Shown: piece by piece, positions 1 to 10,801 of the stretch
How positions within the stretch are numbered: the first letter of the stretch is position 1
Layout: each line of letters opens with the position of its first letter
Assembly (NCBI GenBank): GCA_964459305.1
Contig: CAYWNA010000005.1
Location: forward strand, 1-64,000
Direction: 5' to 3'
Length of the DNA stretch: 64,000 nucleotides
From: CAYWNA01 sp964459305
GTDB taxonomy: Bacteria > Planctomycetota > Planctomycetia > Pirellulales > Pirellulaceae
The notes under the pieces: model-generated
The model's database searches: none
The model's input: the letters and a program-made list of their open reading frames with translations, nothing else
What the model was told of the DNA's origin: nothing
Position numbers and translations under genes: made by a program

Positions 1-206
1 ACGTCGAATCAGCGGTCAAGCATTGGTTGGGGTTTGAGACTTTGCCATAGGGAAGACAGAATAAAAATTGCAGCCGAGCGGGGTAAGCCGACAGGAAGTG
101 GCTGCGTCTACTCCCCGCCGGCTGAATTTGGCCGTTCTGTCGCTCAGGTCGTCTAAGTTCAGCCAGCAGCAAGGGGCGCATCCATCCAGCACTGAAAGGA
201 TTCGCG

Positions 207-962
207 ATGAGAACGCTTTGCGTTTGTCTCTTGATGCTGTTGCTGAGCAACATTCACCAGTCGCACGGCCAAGAATCAGCCAGGGCGTTCCAGCAGAGGT
301 CCGGGGCACGCATCTATCACGACGCCAGCGGACAAGTCATAGGCGTGGAAATCCCCGGATACGATCCGGGATTTGAACGCCAGGTTGTCATCGACGATTC
401 CATGCAGCAGTTCTTCGATAATTCCAGGCCTGACCCGGCAAATCATGAAATCGCACTGAACGTCGCATTCGCAGAGGCGCCGGATCGCCTCAAGGGCCTG
501 GCTGATCTTCGAAGCCTCAAGTGGATTGTGTATTGCGGTGGGCGGTTTTGGCCTCCGCAACAAGACAAGACACGGAAGAACGAGGAAGGACGCATCTCTT
601 TGGTGATTGACGCGATCGAGCGGCTTGACGATATTCGGGGAGTTGTAGTTTTTGACGCCACGATCCCAACGGGCGGGCTGGAAAGGATCGTGGCCCTGGA
701 ACGTTTGCGTGCAATTGCTTTGATTGACTGCGAACTTGGTCGCCGCGAAGGCGGCAATTCAAGAATTCCAGAAATGAAGTTGATTCGCATCACGGTCGAC
801 GAGAAGCAGCAAGCAGGGAAACGCGACAGAACTGGTATATGGCCTCGCCTGTCAAGGAGCGCACGGGTAACGATCCGTGATTTTTTCTCTTTTCTTGATT
901 GGCTTTCACGGTTGTGTCTGGTAAAGCGTTTCGATCTTGGTCGTGCATGGTTGGCTAGGTGA
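207..962 (+). CDS. secreted protein of unknown function, leucine-rich-like
   Basis: A 251-residue protein not assigned to a family. Residues 1-21 form a signal peptide ending near SHG-Q, so export is likely. Residues about 90-175 contain spaced leucine and isoleucine positions (LKGLADLRSLKWIVY, IERLDDIRGVVVF, LERLRAIALIDC) resembling irregular leucine-rich-repeat strands. From about residue 195 the composition changes to an Arg-rich tail unlike the rest, which could mean a frameshift or truncated 3' end. An AAGGA motif lies 7 bases before the ATG, supporting the start. It is on the opposite strand from the sulfatase locus that follows. Function unknown; exported status is the only firm inference. 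Confidence 0.55.
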   Translation: MRTLCVCLLMLLLSNIHQSHGQESARAFQQRSGARIYHDASGQVIGVEIPGYDPGFERQVVIDDSMQQFFDNSRPDPANHEIALNVAFAEAPDRLKGLADLRSLKWIVYCGGRFWPPQQDKTRKNEEGRISLVIDAIERLDDIRGVVVFDATIPTGGLERIVALERLRAIALIDCELGRREGGNSRIPEMKLIRITVDEKQQAGKRDRTGIWPRLSRSARVTIRDFFSFLDWLSRLCLVKRFDLGRAWLAR

Positions 963-1745
963 CATTCGCGTTGCAGCTCCATTCTCGCCATCGCGGTAGA
1001 TAGCGTGACTGCGCCAAACAGGTATTGTGGGTCGGCCCTCGCACGCACCATTCGGCTTTTCGCGGCGAAGACTGTGCTTGGTCGGGAGGCTCGTTTTGCC
1101 GGCCTCCTCGGTCTTGCCAAGCATGCCCAAGAATCTCATCCGTGCCCCGGTCCGTCTATTCAAAGTTACGGCTCACGCGACGAAACGCGTGTCTAGTCAT
1201 GCGTCGGCTCGGTCGAGGAGCAATCACGCGTTCGACTTCAGATCTCCACTCTTTGTGTCTCGGTATTGGGTATATAAGCCGGGACGCGACCGCGTGTCCA
1301 ATCAAAGCGCCGAGTCGCGGCTCCGCAGGAGCGTCGCCCTCCCGAAACAAAACCCGAACGATCGCAATATTCACGCTATAGCAACTTTGGCGCCCCCAGC
1401 CTGCCCCCGGTTCGTAAGGAATCTTGACACTATGTCTAGCTGACCCGGCGGGAACGGCGACGAGCGAGGTTGCCGAAGCCGCGTATGAGGAGGGATCTCG
1501 TGAACATCAACGTCACGCACAATCCGATCCAGCATGCGGCGGCGGAGCGGAGTAAGTCTCGGTTGCCGACCAAGCGGAATGCGCACACGCAACATCCCGA
1601 ACCACTGCGAATCACGCACCTGATCCCACTGGCATTCGACACCAAGCGTGAGTCGCGAACCTTCGCCAAGGATTGTGTGAGATTCTGATTTCGCGCTCGC
1701 TTTTTTTGTGCCGCGTGCTTTTCTACGTAGGCAAGATTGTGTCAC
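963..1745. other. 783-base gene-free stretch with one repeat copy
   Basis: No convincing gene is seen on either strand. Positions 1314-1344 match the palindromic interspersed element also present at 44089-44160 and 55453-55523. Overlapping frames around 1371-1745 are open on both strands but show no family I recognise. Confidence 0.4.
1314..1344 (+). repeat. half copy of interspersed palindromic element (GGGAGGGCG family)
   Basis: The core CGCGGCTCCGCAGGAGC followed by GTCGCCCTCCCG matches, with few changes, the reverse complement of 44089-44118 and the left arm of the element at 55453-55480. Translated in one frame it gives GSAGASPS, the same peptide as at the C-terminus of the PglC-PglE fusion. 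Only one arm is present here. Confidence 0.55.
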
Positions 1746-3221
1746 TCATTCGGATCGCTTTTTGTTTCTCAGTGCATCGTCGGGAATCCATTTTATTTTG
1801 TCGCGCCACCGTTTGATCTTCCAGGCTTCTGCGGCGCTTTTGCTGTGTGCCTCGGTTCGTCGGTCGAGCGGCCAGTTGGGATCGGGGCGATGTGCTCCCT
1901 TGAAGACTTGCTCTGCCTTCTGTACGAGATCGGGACGAGACTCGGCCAGGTTGTTCGATTCGGCAGAGTCCTCGGTCAGGTCGTAGATTTCGATGGGCTT
2001 GTCAATGCCGTTGCGAACCGCCTTCCAGTTGCCAAATCGCGCGGCTTGAATTGGTTTGCTGCCGAGATGCAACTCCCAATAGAAATAGTCCCGTTTCGGC
2101 GCATCGCCGCCTTTCAAATATTCAACAAGGGATTTGCCGTCCGTTTCGTAGCCTTCCGGGGGTGTGGCTCCGCTCAACTCCATGAAAGTCGGCATGAGAT
2201 CCCAAAACGCCCAAGGCTGATCGTCCACTCGGTCTGCCGGAACCGTGCCCGGCCACCAGGCGAATGCGGCTTGGCGAAGCGCGCCCTCGTACATGCCCCG
2301 CTTGTACCCGCGCAGACCGTTACTCGCCTGATCGAACAGCCTTCCGATTTCGGACTGCGGATTGAATGACGAACCATTGTCACCGGAGAAGACAATCAGC
2401 GTATTTTCAGCGATACCAAGTTCGCGAAGCGTGTCAACCAATTCACCCATGTCCGAGTCGACTCGCGTGACCTGAGCGGCGTAAGCCTTCTGCCGGTCCG
2501 TCCACGGTTTGTCGCGGTAAATTCCGTAGTCATCGATTTCGTGTCGGCCGTGAGGCAGCGTGATCGCATAGAACAACAGGAATGATTGATCGGCATGACT
2601 GCGAATCCATTGGATCATGTCGTTCTGGATGAGTTCCTGTGCGTAAGTTCTGCCAACCATCTGGCCATCGTTTCCAGGCAACACAAAGGGTTGAACATCG
2701 TCGTACAAATACGTCGGAAAGTAGGAATGGGCGTGACGCTGGCAATTGTAACCAAAGAAATGATCGACGCCCTGATTCAGCGGGCTGCCGCTGGAATCGA
2801 AAAACCCCATACCCCATTTGCCAAAGGTTGCGGTTGCGTAATTCGCCGACTTCGCGACCTCCGCAATCGTGACCGTCTTGTCTGGCAGCGGCAGTTGGCC
2901 TTCGGGAGGAACTTCATAGTTGCCGCGGACCGGGCAGTGGCCGGTGTGCAAGCCGGTGAAGAATGAAGAACGACTGGGTGCGCAAACGCTGGTGCCACAG
3001 TATGCCTGAAGATAACGCGTCCCTTGGGCGGCCATTTGATCCAGTCGCGGCGTCTTGATCAGCTTCTGCCCGTAGCATCCCAGATCGCCTTGCGCAATGT
3101 CGTCGCTGAGGACAAAAATGAAGTTCGGCCTTCCGCGTACCGACGAATCGCCGTAAACCGGACAAGACGCAAGTAACGCAAACGCAATCCAAAAACCCAT
3201 CGTGATCCGTGTTTGTGTCAT
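1746..3221 (-). CDS. exported sulfatase (arylsulfatase A-like)
   Basis: A 491-residue member of the S1 sulfatase family, which hydrolyses sulfate esters. Residues 1-24 are a signal peptide. Metal-binding Asp40-Asp41 lie in the N-terminal FVLSDD motif. C80-A-P-S-R84 is the CxPSR signature whose cysteine is converted to formylglycine by a sulfatase-modifying enzyme not present in this window. The GKWGMG lysine motif (about 135) and FSGDNGSS (about 280) match the second metal and substrate site. The C-terminus carries the usual EIYDLTEDSAESNNLAES stretch. It is the last gene of the minus-strand locus, 263 bases after sulfatase 2, separated by a run of hairpins. Substrate cannot be read from sequence; a sulfated glycan is likely from context. 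Confidence 0.93.
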   Translation of the reverse strand: MTQTRITMGFWIAFALLASCPVYGDSSVRGRPNFIFVLSDDIAQGDLGCYGQKLIKTPRLDQMAAQGTRYLQAYCGTSVCAPSRSSFFTGLHTGHCPVRGNYEVPPEGQLPLPDKTVTIAEVAKSANYATATFGKWGMGFFDSSGSPLNQGVDHFFGYNCQRHAHSYFPTYLYDDVQPFVLPGNDGQMVGRTYAQELIQNDMIQWIRSHADQSFLLFYAITLPHGRHEIDDYGIYRDKPWTDRQKAYAAQVTRVDSDMGELVDTLRELGIAENTLIVFSGDNGSSFNPQSEIGRLFDQASNGLRGYKRGMYEGALRQAAFAWWPGTVPADRVDDQPWAFWDLMPTFMELSGATPPEGYETDGKSLVEYLKGGDAPKRDYFYWELHLGSKPIQAARFGNWKAVRNGIDKPIEIYDLTEDSAESNNLAESRPDLVQKAEQVFKGAHRPDPNWPLDRRTEAHSKSAAEAWKIKRWRDKIKWIPDDALRNKKRSE

Positions 3222-3277
3222 TGTTTCTCTTTTGAATTAGTGGACTAAACTCACTCGCAACGTCGCTCAGCCAAAGG

Positions 3278-3401
3278 CCAGGACCTGTCCTGGCTCAGTT
3301 ATGGCGCGGTCTCCTGGCCGCGCCATTGGTCCGACCGCAGGTCTCCCTTGATTCTTGAGACCTGCGGTCTTGCGGGTCCCGCGGTCGGGAGACCGCGGGA
3401 C
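3278..3401. repeat. array of four consecutive perfect hairpins
   Basis: Four palindromes follow one another in 124 bases. Arms are 3278-3284/3287-3293 (CCAGGAC, 7 bp), 3302-3309/3318-3325 (TGGCGCGG, 8 bp), 3333-3345/3357-3369 (GACCGCAGGTCTC, 13 bp, 11-base loop) and 3376-3386/3391-3401 (GTCCCGCGGTC, 11 bp, GGGA loop). All stems are perfect. The array fills the gap between the two sulfatase genes. It resembles REP/BIME clusters rather than a terminator, since no T-run follows. Confidence 0.75.
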
Positions 3402-3484
3402 AACTTCGTGGCTCGACCCCAGCCACACCGGAAATTCGTGGTGAACCTATTCTGATGGCCAGAACAGGTCATTGACTCATGATT

Positions 3485-4909
<1,425 letters not shown>

Positions 4910-5000
4910 AAGGCTCTTTCCTCTAGTTGGTGATGACCGGCGGCAAGCCGACCGGTTCCGGCAGCTTGACTTTGGTTTCCGCCCTGGGACAGCATCAGTC

Positions 5001-7427
5001 TCATTCGCCGTCGCGGCCGTACACACGCACCTCGCAGACCGCGGCGTTCGGCGACGGTTTGTCGAAGAGCAGACGCACTTTGTCGGTCTTCACGTGCGAG
5101 AACTGACGGACCACACGGCGGGTGGTGTCGCTTTCGATCTCCGCAACCGTTTGCCACGCGTCGCTCGCGAAAACCTGCACCTGGCAACCCGCACACTGTC
5201 GTTCGAAGGTTACGTGCACTGTGTCTACTTCGGCCGTGTTGGCAAGCCGCAATTGCACCCACTGCGAGCCGGTCGATTGTGGATCGGGGGCCCAGGCGCT
5301 GCGATCGGTGCCGACGGTTCGGTTCCAGCCGTTGTTGATGCTGGCGGCCGGGGTCTCTGCTGTTTCGCTCGACGCGGTGGACGTGGCGTTCAACGCCAAG
5401 TCGTCAAAATCGGCGTTCCCAACACCCAGCAAGTAACATCCGTCTTTGAGCAGTCTCTGTTGAAGCTCCGAAATGTGATGCTGGTACACGCCGCGGGGCG
5501 TGGTGGAATACTCGTTGGCGATTGCCGCGGCCGTTCCGGCAGCTTGGCCGGTGCCGCACATGGGCCGCATCACTCGCGTGCCGCCCAACGCGATGTGGGT
5601 GGCCGAGTGACAGCGGCCTGCCACGAACAGGTTCTCGATGTTCTTCGAATACAGCGTTCGGTACGGGATGCTCGTCCTCCGGCCTTGGTAAACGTGAATG
5701 CAGTCGTTGCCCCTGACCCAATAACCTTCGGGATGGTGCACGTCGGGGCCCCAATCCGTAAAGGCGACGGTATCAGCATGCACGGTCTGCTCGTCGTAGT
5801 CTCGCTGGTTCATGATGTAGTCGCCCACCAGACGGCGGCTTTCCCGTACGCCGGGAACATAGTTCAGCCACACTAATTCGCGATACTTGTTCCTCTCGAT
5901 GGTCTTCGGATTGTAGTTCTTCGCATAGTTCCAGAGTCCGATCGAGATGCGAAACAACTCGTCGCGGATCTCCTCGGCGTCTTGAATCGTGTCGAGCATC
6001 CCTCCGTGTTCCACCCACCACGCATGCATGATCGCCCCATTGACGTCGTCCCCTGGATTCCGGCCGGTTCCTCGCGATGGCCGATCGAAATTTTCGGGCC
6101 GAACGATCTCCTTGATTCGCCGATGCGTTCCCAGTCCTTCAAAATCAGAACTCTTGCGCCACTGGTAGGCCCAGGGTGGGCAATCAAACGGAGTAGGTTC
6201 GAGCGGATTCGGGTGGCCGGATCGGTGGTCCCGAATAACGGCTTTGTACAGGCTGTTACCCATGGTTCGCCGACCGGCTTCGACCGGCGCAAGCGACTCG
6301 CCAAACTCGGCTCGGGCCTCTTGCCCCATGCGATACTCGGCGCCGCCCCAGTAACCGATCCAGCCGTGTCCGGTGCAGTCGATGAATCGCGGCGCCGCAA
6401 ATGACATACGCTGGCCCGTGTGTACGTTCAGAGCCAACACGGACTCGATCGTATTGCTCGTGACCATTTCCACGCCCGTGGCGCGGGTATTGAGGAACAA
6501 CGAGATGTTCTGCTCGGCTCGGACGATTCGCAAAATCTTCTGCGAGTCGGAAAAGTTCTTCCAGCCCTGCTCAGGGAAGATCTCTTCGGCGATGCCCGTG
6601 ACATTGACGCGATCGGGAGGCTTGCCGATGTATCCCATGGGCGGAATCTCGATCTCCGACGACGCATTGCCGCCCAGCACAGGCCGATCTTGGATGAGCG
6701 CGACCTTCGCCCCGTGTCGCGCCGCCGCCAACGCAGCTCCGATGCCCGCCGGACCACCGCCCACGACCACGACATCGTAATCGCCCATCGCTTTCACGTC
6801 CGGCGTAACGCCGCAGTGGGCGATCCTTTGTCGTCCCAACTCCTGGATATTTTCAGCCGGCCGAAACCCATCAACGGCCAAAACGATCCCATCACACCGG
6901 CCCCACCATCCCGTCAGGTCGTGTAGCCGGATTTCTGCATCGCCAGCCTCCAAGTCGAAGGAGCCCCCATCGATCCACTGCCATGCGTCCGTGCTGCTCT
7001 TCCCAAACGTCACTGATGAGGGTTTTCCCGTCACACGAACCTGAAACTGTCCCGGAGAGTGTTCGGGAAACCAATCCCTGCACCGCACCCAAAGCCGGTA
7101 TATGCCGATTCTAGGAATCCTTGCCGTCGTAACCGCATCCTCGACCGGTTTGCCAACGCCCGTGGCCAGCAGGTAGGGCGATCCCATGATGTCGACGTGC
7201 TGCGGATCGTTGGACCATCCACCCGTCTCTTTGAACTGTTCCGCTTCCAGCCAGACGACATCACCGGCAGCGGTGTGAATACCGAACGACAGGATCAAGA
7301 GACAGGCCAAAAGACTAAGGATGGGGCCAGTTTGTTGGAGTCCCCGCCGCGGCGAGTTTTCGCAGCCTAAGGGCTGTACCTCAGCGGAAGAATCAAGCCA
7401 ACTGCAGCGTATCAACGGGAATCTCAT
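5001..7427 (-). CDS. exported FAD-dependent oxidoreductase with discoidin-like C-terminus (copy 1)
   Basis: An 808-residue three-part protein. GAGGTGA lies about 7 bases before the ATG at 7427. Residues 33-55 are a hydrophobic export signal preceded by an unusually long N-region. Residues 57-190 form a beta-rich module (LEAEQF, WVRCRDW, WIDGGSF) of the kind that precedes PF12831 FAD oxidoreductases in planctomycetes. The Rossmann dinucleotide site VVVGGGPAGIGAALAAARHG starts near residue 220, followed by GGNASSEIEIPPMG. The body resembles PF12831 FAD-dependent oxidoreductases to about residue 660. The last 110 residues look like an F5/8-type-C sugar-binding domain. Downstream are two sulfatases, upstream its partner propeller fusion. 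Substrate is probably a sugar or polyol; that is inference. Confidence 0.85.
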   Translation of the reverse strand: MRFPLIRCSWLDSSAEVQPLGCENSPRRGLQQTGPILSLLACLLILSFGIHTAAGDVVWLEAEQFKETGGWSNDPQHVDIMGSPYLLATGVGKPVEDAVTTARIPRIGIYRLWVRCRDWFPEHSPGQFQVRVTGKPSSVTFGKSSTDAWQWIDGGSFDLEAGDAEIRLHDLTGWWGRCDGIVLAVDGFRPAENIQELGRQRIAHCGVTPDVKAMGDYDVVVVGGGPAGIGAALAAARHGAKVALIQDRPVLGGNASSEIEIPPMGYIGKPPDRVNVTGIAEEIFPEQGWKNFSDSQKILRIVRAEQNISLFLNTRATGVEMVTSNTIESVLALNVHTGQRMSFAAPRFIDCTGHGWIGYWGGAEYRMGQEARAEFGESLAPVEAGRRTMGNSLYKAVIRDHRSGHPNPLEPTPFDCPPWAYQWRKSSDFEGLGTHRRIKEIVRPENFDRPSRGTGRNPGDDVNGAIMHAWWVEHGGMLDTIQDAEEIRDELFRISIGLWNYAKNYNPKTIERNKYRELVWLNYVPGVRESRRLVGDYIMNQRDYDEQTVHADTVAFTDWGPDVHHPEGYWVRGNDCIHVYQGRRTSIPYRTLYSKNIENLFVAGRCHSATHIALGGTRVMRPMCGTGQAAGTAAAIANEYSTTPRGVYQHHISELQQRLLKDGCYLLGVGNADFDDLALNATSTASSETAETPAASINNGWNRTVGTDRSAWAPDPQSTGSQWVQLRLANTAEVDTVHVTFERQCAGCQVQVFASDAWQTVAEIESDTTRRVVRQFSHVKTDKVRLLFDKPSPNAAVCEVRVYGRDGE

Positions 7428-7486
7428 GTCAGTTCACCTCGGCTCGAAAGCCATTGCCGGATGCAGATTGAAACGTAGCGGAGGTT

Positions 7487-10400
7487 CTACTTCTGGCCAC
7501 CAACGCAGACTAAGGTCCCGTTCTCCATCGGCAGGTAGAGGCAGCCGTAAGCGGCGGCCATGCCATCCCAGACGGGAATCGACGGCAGGGTGTGCTCGGA
7601 GAGCTTCTCGCCGGTGGCGGCGGAGACGGTCCAGAGGAGGCTGCCGCGGCTGCCTTCGAGTATCTTCGCCTGGCGGGCGAACTTGGTCTGCGCGGCGGGC
7701 TCGTAGATCTGTTTCCATTCTTCCTTCTCGTCAAAGATGCTCGGCGGGCCGGCCACGAAGAGGGTCTCGTCGGCGAGGACCATTGCCTTCACAAAAATCG
7801 GGACTTCGCGCGTCCAGTCGTACTTGAACTTATTGGGCGTCGGCTGGCCGTAACCGGCTTCCTTCTTCCTTTTGGCTGGGTCGAGCAGATCGGGCGTCTT
7901 GTCGATACGGAAGAGATGGTACTTGAGCGGAGTGATCCAACGGTAGTCGCCTTGCACGCGTCCGAAGCCGAACACCGACGACCCGCGATGCGCGAGGATT
8001 CTCCCGGCCGGTACGGCACGCCCGGCTTTGTACCACTGATTCCACCCGGAATGGAACCGGCTGCCCCAGAGCCAGTACGTGCGGTGGAACCAACTGTCGT
8101 CCAGGAATCCGGTTGGCGTGAAGAGGTGCGCGATCTCGTCGGCTTCGAGCGAATCGGCGCCCAGCGTATTGCCTTTGAGGTCGAATACCTGGTCGTGCAT
8201 AAAGATGTACTTGCCGTTGCCCGACAGAATGTCGGTCAGCCCGGTCGGCATCGACAATCCGCGGACCCCTTTGTGCAGGTCCTCGCCGGTCGCCATGTCG
8301 TGCTCGTCGAGGAGTGTTTCACTGAGCAGCTTGCCGGATCGGACATCGAGCATCACGAGCCGCATGCCGCCGTCCAGGAATCGCGATCGCCCAGCGATGC
8401 TGTACACGGTGTCGTCTTGCAGAAAGACGCTTCCGTGGACGGGCCACGGCGATTCGAGCTGTCCAAGTGCGACCATCTGCCGGCGCTCTGGCGCGGCGTC
8501 GTATCGCCAAACGAGCTTGCCTTCGGCCGCCGTCAGGCAATAGACCGATCCGTCGGCGGAACCGAATACGAGTAGGCCGTCAACGTACGCCGGGGGCGAA
8601 TCGATGCGGCCGTCGACGGTGAACTGCCACGATGGCTTGCCGGTTTGGGCATCGAGTGCGTGCAGCGTGTGGGCGTCCTTGTCCGCGACGAAGACCTTGC
8701 CGCCGGCGACGATGCAACTGGTGAGCTTCCCACCGATCGGCGTGGCCCAGCGTTGGGTGAGGTTGCCCCCGATTTTCTCCGGCGTGGCTCCGCTGCGGGT
8801 CATGTCGTGCCGGTAGAACGGCCATTCGTGGGTAGGCTGGAGTCCGGAGACCAGAGGCTGGAGGTCAGACCTTGAGATTTCTTTGGACGCTGGGCCGTTG
8901 GTGAGACGTCGGTCCGGCGTTCGCTGCTGTTCCTTATAAGTCAACCGCGCCGTCGGCGCCAGGACGTTGAAGTAGGACAGCTTCGTCGACAAGTAACACG
9001 CACAGGGGTGGGTCGGTGCGTAGAGCAACCCGTTGGCCGGCATGACGCCGAACGTGCATGCCCCGCGGACCCAGTGATTCACGTCGTATTGACCGTTGCG
9101 GAAATCGATAAACTCGGTGCCCGTGCGCGACGTGATGAGATAGTTGTCGGTGGCCCGGGCGCGGTGGCATCGATGGTGGAACCAATAGGGCTCCTTGGCC
9201 ATGCTGAACGTTTTGATGACTTCGCCCGAGTGGAGATCGAGCCCGACAAACGTCCCCGGTTTGCGTCCCGACGCTGTCTGGCCAAACCAGACTTGGCCGT
9301 CGATCACGAACACGTCGTAGGGGGAGTGATGCCCGGTCGTGGTGTGCGGAGCCGCCCAAAGAATCTCGCCCGAATCGGCCGCCAATGCGGTGACGTTCTT
9401 GGCCATGCCGGAGAAGAGGACAACATCATCGGCCAGGACGAGCGTGGCCCCGCGCCCGAATTGATACTTTGGAGACTGCTCGACGGGCGTCTTCCACCGC
9501 TGGCGGCCAGTGGCCCGATCCAGGCAAACGACGCCTTCGTTGTCGTGAAACGCCACGTGCCGCGCATCAGCCGAGAGGCTCGACTGTGCAGTCTGCGACT
9601 GGATCTTCCACAGCGTTTTGCCCGTCTTTGCATCGACGGCCACAACGTCGCGCACGTCGTTGGGGAACGATTGCCCGAAGATCTTGTTGCGCTGAGCGAC
9701 CATGTCTTCGATTTCCCGCCGGTAGTCCATCAGTTGCCCGTCTCGGTTCACCACTGCGAAGACGACCCCGTTGGAAACGACGAACTCGAAGGCGCCCCGC
9801 GTCTGATCGAACGTTCGCAGCGTCTTGCCGCTGGACGCCTCGATCACGCTGATCGGGGCGTCGATCCCCAACGTGACGAAGACTTCGCCGCCAGTGGCCA
9901 CCAAGCGCCGCGGCAACACGACCGGGCCGTTCTTCATCGGCCAGTAGCGGCTTTGCCACCGGGCGATGGGACGCTTCCACAGCAGACCGCCGTTGTAAGC
10001 GTCCTTGGCGATCAGCTTCCAGTCCGATGGCAGCATGATCGACACGGGCGAGCCTTCGTCGACGATGTAGAAGATCCGCCCGGCTTCGGAGACCATGGCA
10101 CTGAAGCTGCTCATGTGCTCGTGTTGCCGGCCGAACCGCGGCCCGGTGAACCACTGCAGGTGCTTCGACGGCGCCACGGCCCGATCGCGCGAGACGGCGT
10201 TGCCGCTGGCGTCGTAAAGCGAGTGCGTCCAGTCGTCCAGTTCCGCCGACCGCGGCTTGACGTGTGTCTTCCAGCCGGAGCCCTCGCGCACCCATGCCTT
10301 GCCGCCGGGTACCAGCACGCGCAGCATCTCCTGCTCGGATACGTCCGCAGACTCGACCAGCAGAAGATTCACCAGGTTGTCGTTGTACGGCAGCGAACCG

Positions 10401-10690
10401 CCCTGCCACTGTCGCACCGAGACGCGTCCGTAGAGTCCCTTGGATTGGATATGCCGCCGGGCCGCATCGACAGCGGCCGCCGATTTGTCGAGCCCTTGCA
10501 CGACAACGTTCTCACCCGTGGGCAACGATGCCGCAAGCTCGCCGTCGCCACAGCCCACATGCACCACCGGCCCGCCCGGGATGGCCGCGGCGTCGAGGAT
10601 GCCCTCAGCACTGTCGGCCGCCCTTCCGGTCGGTGCTGATGATGAAAAGAAGCCCGTGCAGACAACGATGGATAAAATCAGTCGGCTCAT
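7487..10690 (-). CDS. exported methyltransferase-fold / PQQ-type beta-propeller fusion (copy 1)
   Basis: A 1067-residue protein from the start at 10690, chosen because GGAGGAG lies 9 bases upstream and MSRLILSIVVCTGFFSSS is a signal peptide. Residues about 35-165 show a class I SAM-methyltransferase fold: motif I HVGCGDGELA, acidic strand-2 end GLDKS, and a post-III loop MLRVLVPGGKAW. The remainder is a PQQ/BamB-like propeller, with repeated units such as ALDAQTGKPSWQFTVDGRID and GSADGSVYCLTAAEGKLVWR. Whether PQQ is bound is unknown. A methyltransferase fold on an exported protein has no obvious SAM supply, so it may be a repurposed scaffold. The gene sits between the two FAD oxidoreductases and is paralogous to 13407-16577. 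An insertion at 8837-8871 is heptamer-like. Confidence 0.8.
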   Translation of the reverse strand: MSRLILSIVVCTGFFSSSAPTGRAADSAEGILDAAAIPGGPVVHVGCGDGELAASLPTGENVVVQGLDKSAAAVDAARRHIQSKGLYGRVSVRQWQGGSLPYNDNLVNLLLVESADVSEQEMLRVLVPGGKAWVREGSGWKTHVKPRSAELDDWTHSLYDASGNAVSRDRAVAPSKHLQWFTGPRFGRQHEHMSSFSAMVSEAGRIFYIVDEGSPVSIMLPSDWKLIAKDAYNGGLLWKRPIARWQSRYWPMKNGPVVLPRRLVATGGEVFVTLGIDAPISVIEASSGKTLRTFDQTRGAFEFVVSNGVVFAVVNRDGQLMDYRREIEDMVAQRNKIFGQSFPNDVRDVVAVDAKTGKTLWKIQSQTAQSSLSADARHVAFHDNEGVVCLDRATGRQRWKTPVEQSPKYQFGRGATLVLADDVVLFSGMAKNVTALAADSGEILWAAPHTTTGHHSPYDVFVIDGQVWFGQTASGRKPGTFVGLDLHSGEVIKTFSMAKEPYWFHHRCHRARATDNYLITSRTGTEFIDFRNGQYDVNHWVRGACTFGVMPANGLLYAPTHPCACYLSTKLSYFNVLAPTARLTYKEQQRTPDRRLTNGPASKEISRSDLQPLVSGLQPTHEWPFYRHDMTRSGATPEKIGGNLTQRWATPIGGKLTSCIVAGGKVFVADKDAHTLHALDAQTGKPSWQFTVDGRIDSPPAYVDGLLVFGSADGSVYCLTAAEGKLVWRYDAAPERRQMVALGQLESPWPVHGSVFLQDDTVYSIAGRSRFLDGGMRLVMLDVRSGKLLSETLLDEHDMATGEDLHKGVRGLSMPTGLTDILSGNGKYIFMHDQVFDLKGNTLGADSLEADEIAHLFTPTGFLDDSWFHRTYWLWGSRFHSGWNQWYKAGRAVPAGRILAHRGSSVFGFGRVQGDYRWITPLKYHLFRIDKTPDLLDPAKRKKEAGYGQPTPNKFKYDWTREVPIFVKAMVLADETLFVAGPPSIFDEKEEWKQIYEPAAQTKFARQAKILEGSRGSLLWTVSAATGEKLSEHTLPSIPVWDGMAAAYGCLYLPMENGTLVCVGGQK
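8837..8871. repeat. degenerate heptamer-like insertion inside a coding region
   Basis: Successive seven-base words CTGGAGT, CCGGAGA, CCAGAGG, CTGGAGG encode part of a linker between propeller blades. The paralogous fusion at 13407-16577 has a different, unrelated linker at the equivalent place. Confidence 0.45.
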
Positions 10691-10723
10691 GATTGTATTC
10701 TCCTCCGAGGGATCGTCGAAAAT

Positions 10724-10780
10724 GGCTGGTGCTTCCAGCCGCAGCAATATGGGAAGGAACTGCGGCTGGAAGCCCCAGTC
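10724..10780. repeat. 21-bp-arm hairpin between FAD oxidoreductase 2 and propeller fusion 1
   Basis: Arms 10724-10744 and 10760-10780 pair at 19 of 21 positions (core TGCTTCCAGCCGCAG) around a 15-base loop. There is no T-run, so an interspersed palindromic repeat is more likely than an intrinsic terminator. It could still affect expression or mRNA stability between the two genes. Confidence 0.65.
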
Positions 10781-10801
10781 ACGAAAGGCGGCGTAGTTCA
10801 A

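Noticed and set aside
1371..1745. A 124-residue minus-strand gene
   Set aside because: Long Arg-rich frame open on both strands, no ribosome site, no recognised family; high GC makes such frames common.
4910..5026. N-terminal extension of sulfatase 2 up to 5026
   Set aside because: It overlaps the 3' end of the FAD oxidoreductase gene and puts 39 non-signal residues before a good signal peptide that has its own ribosome site at 4909.
10724..10780. Intrinsic terminator between FAD oxidoreductase 2 and propeller fusion 1
   Set aside because: The hairpin is strong but no T-run follows on either strand, and the word set resembles interspersed palindromic repeats.
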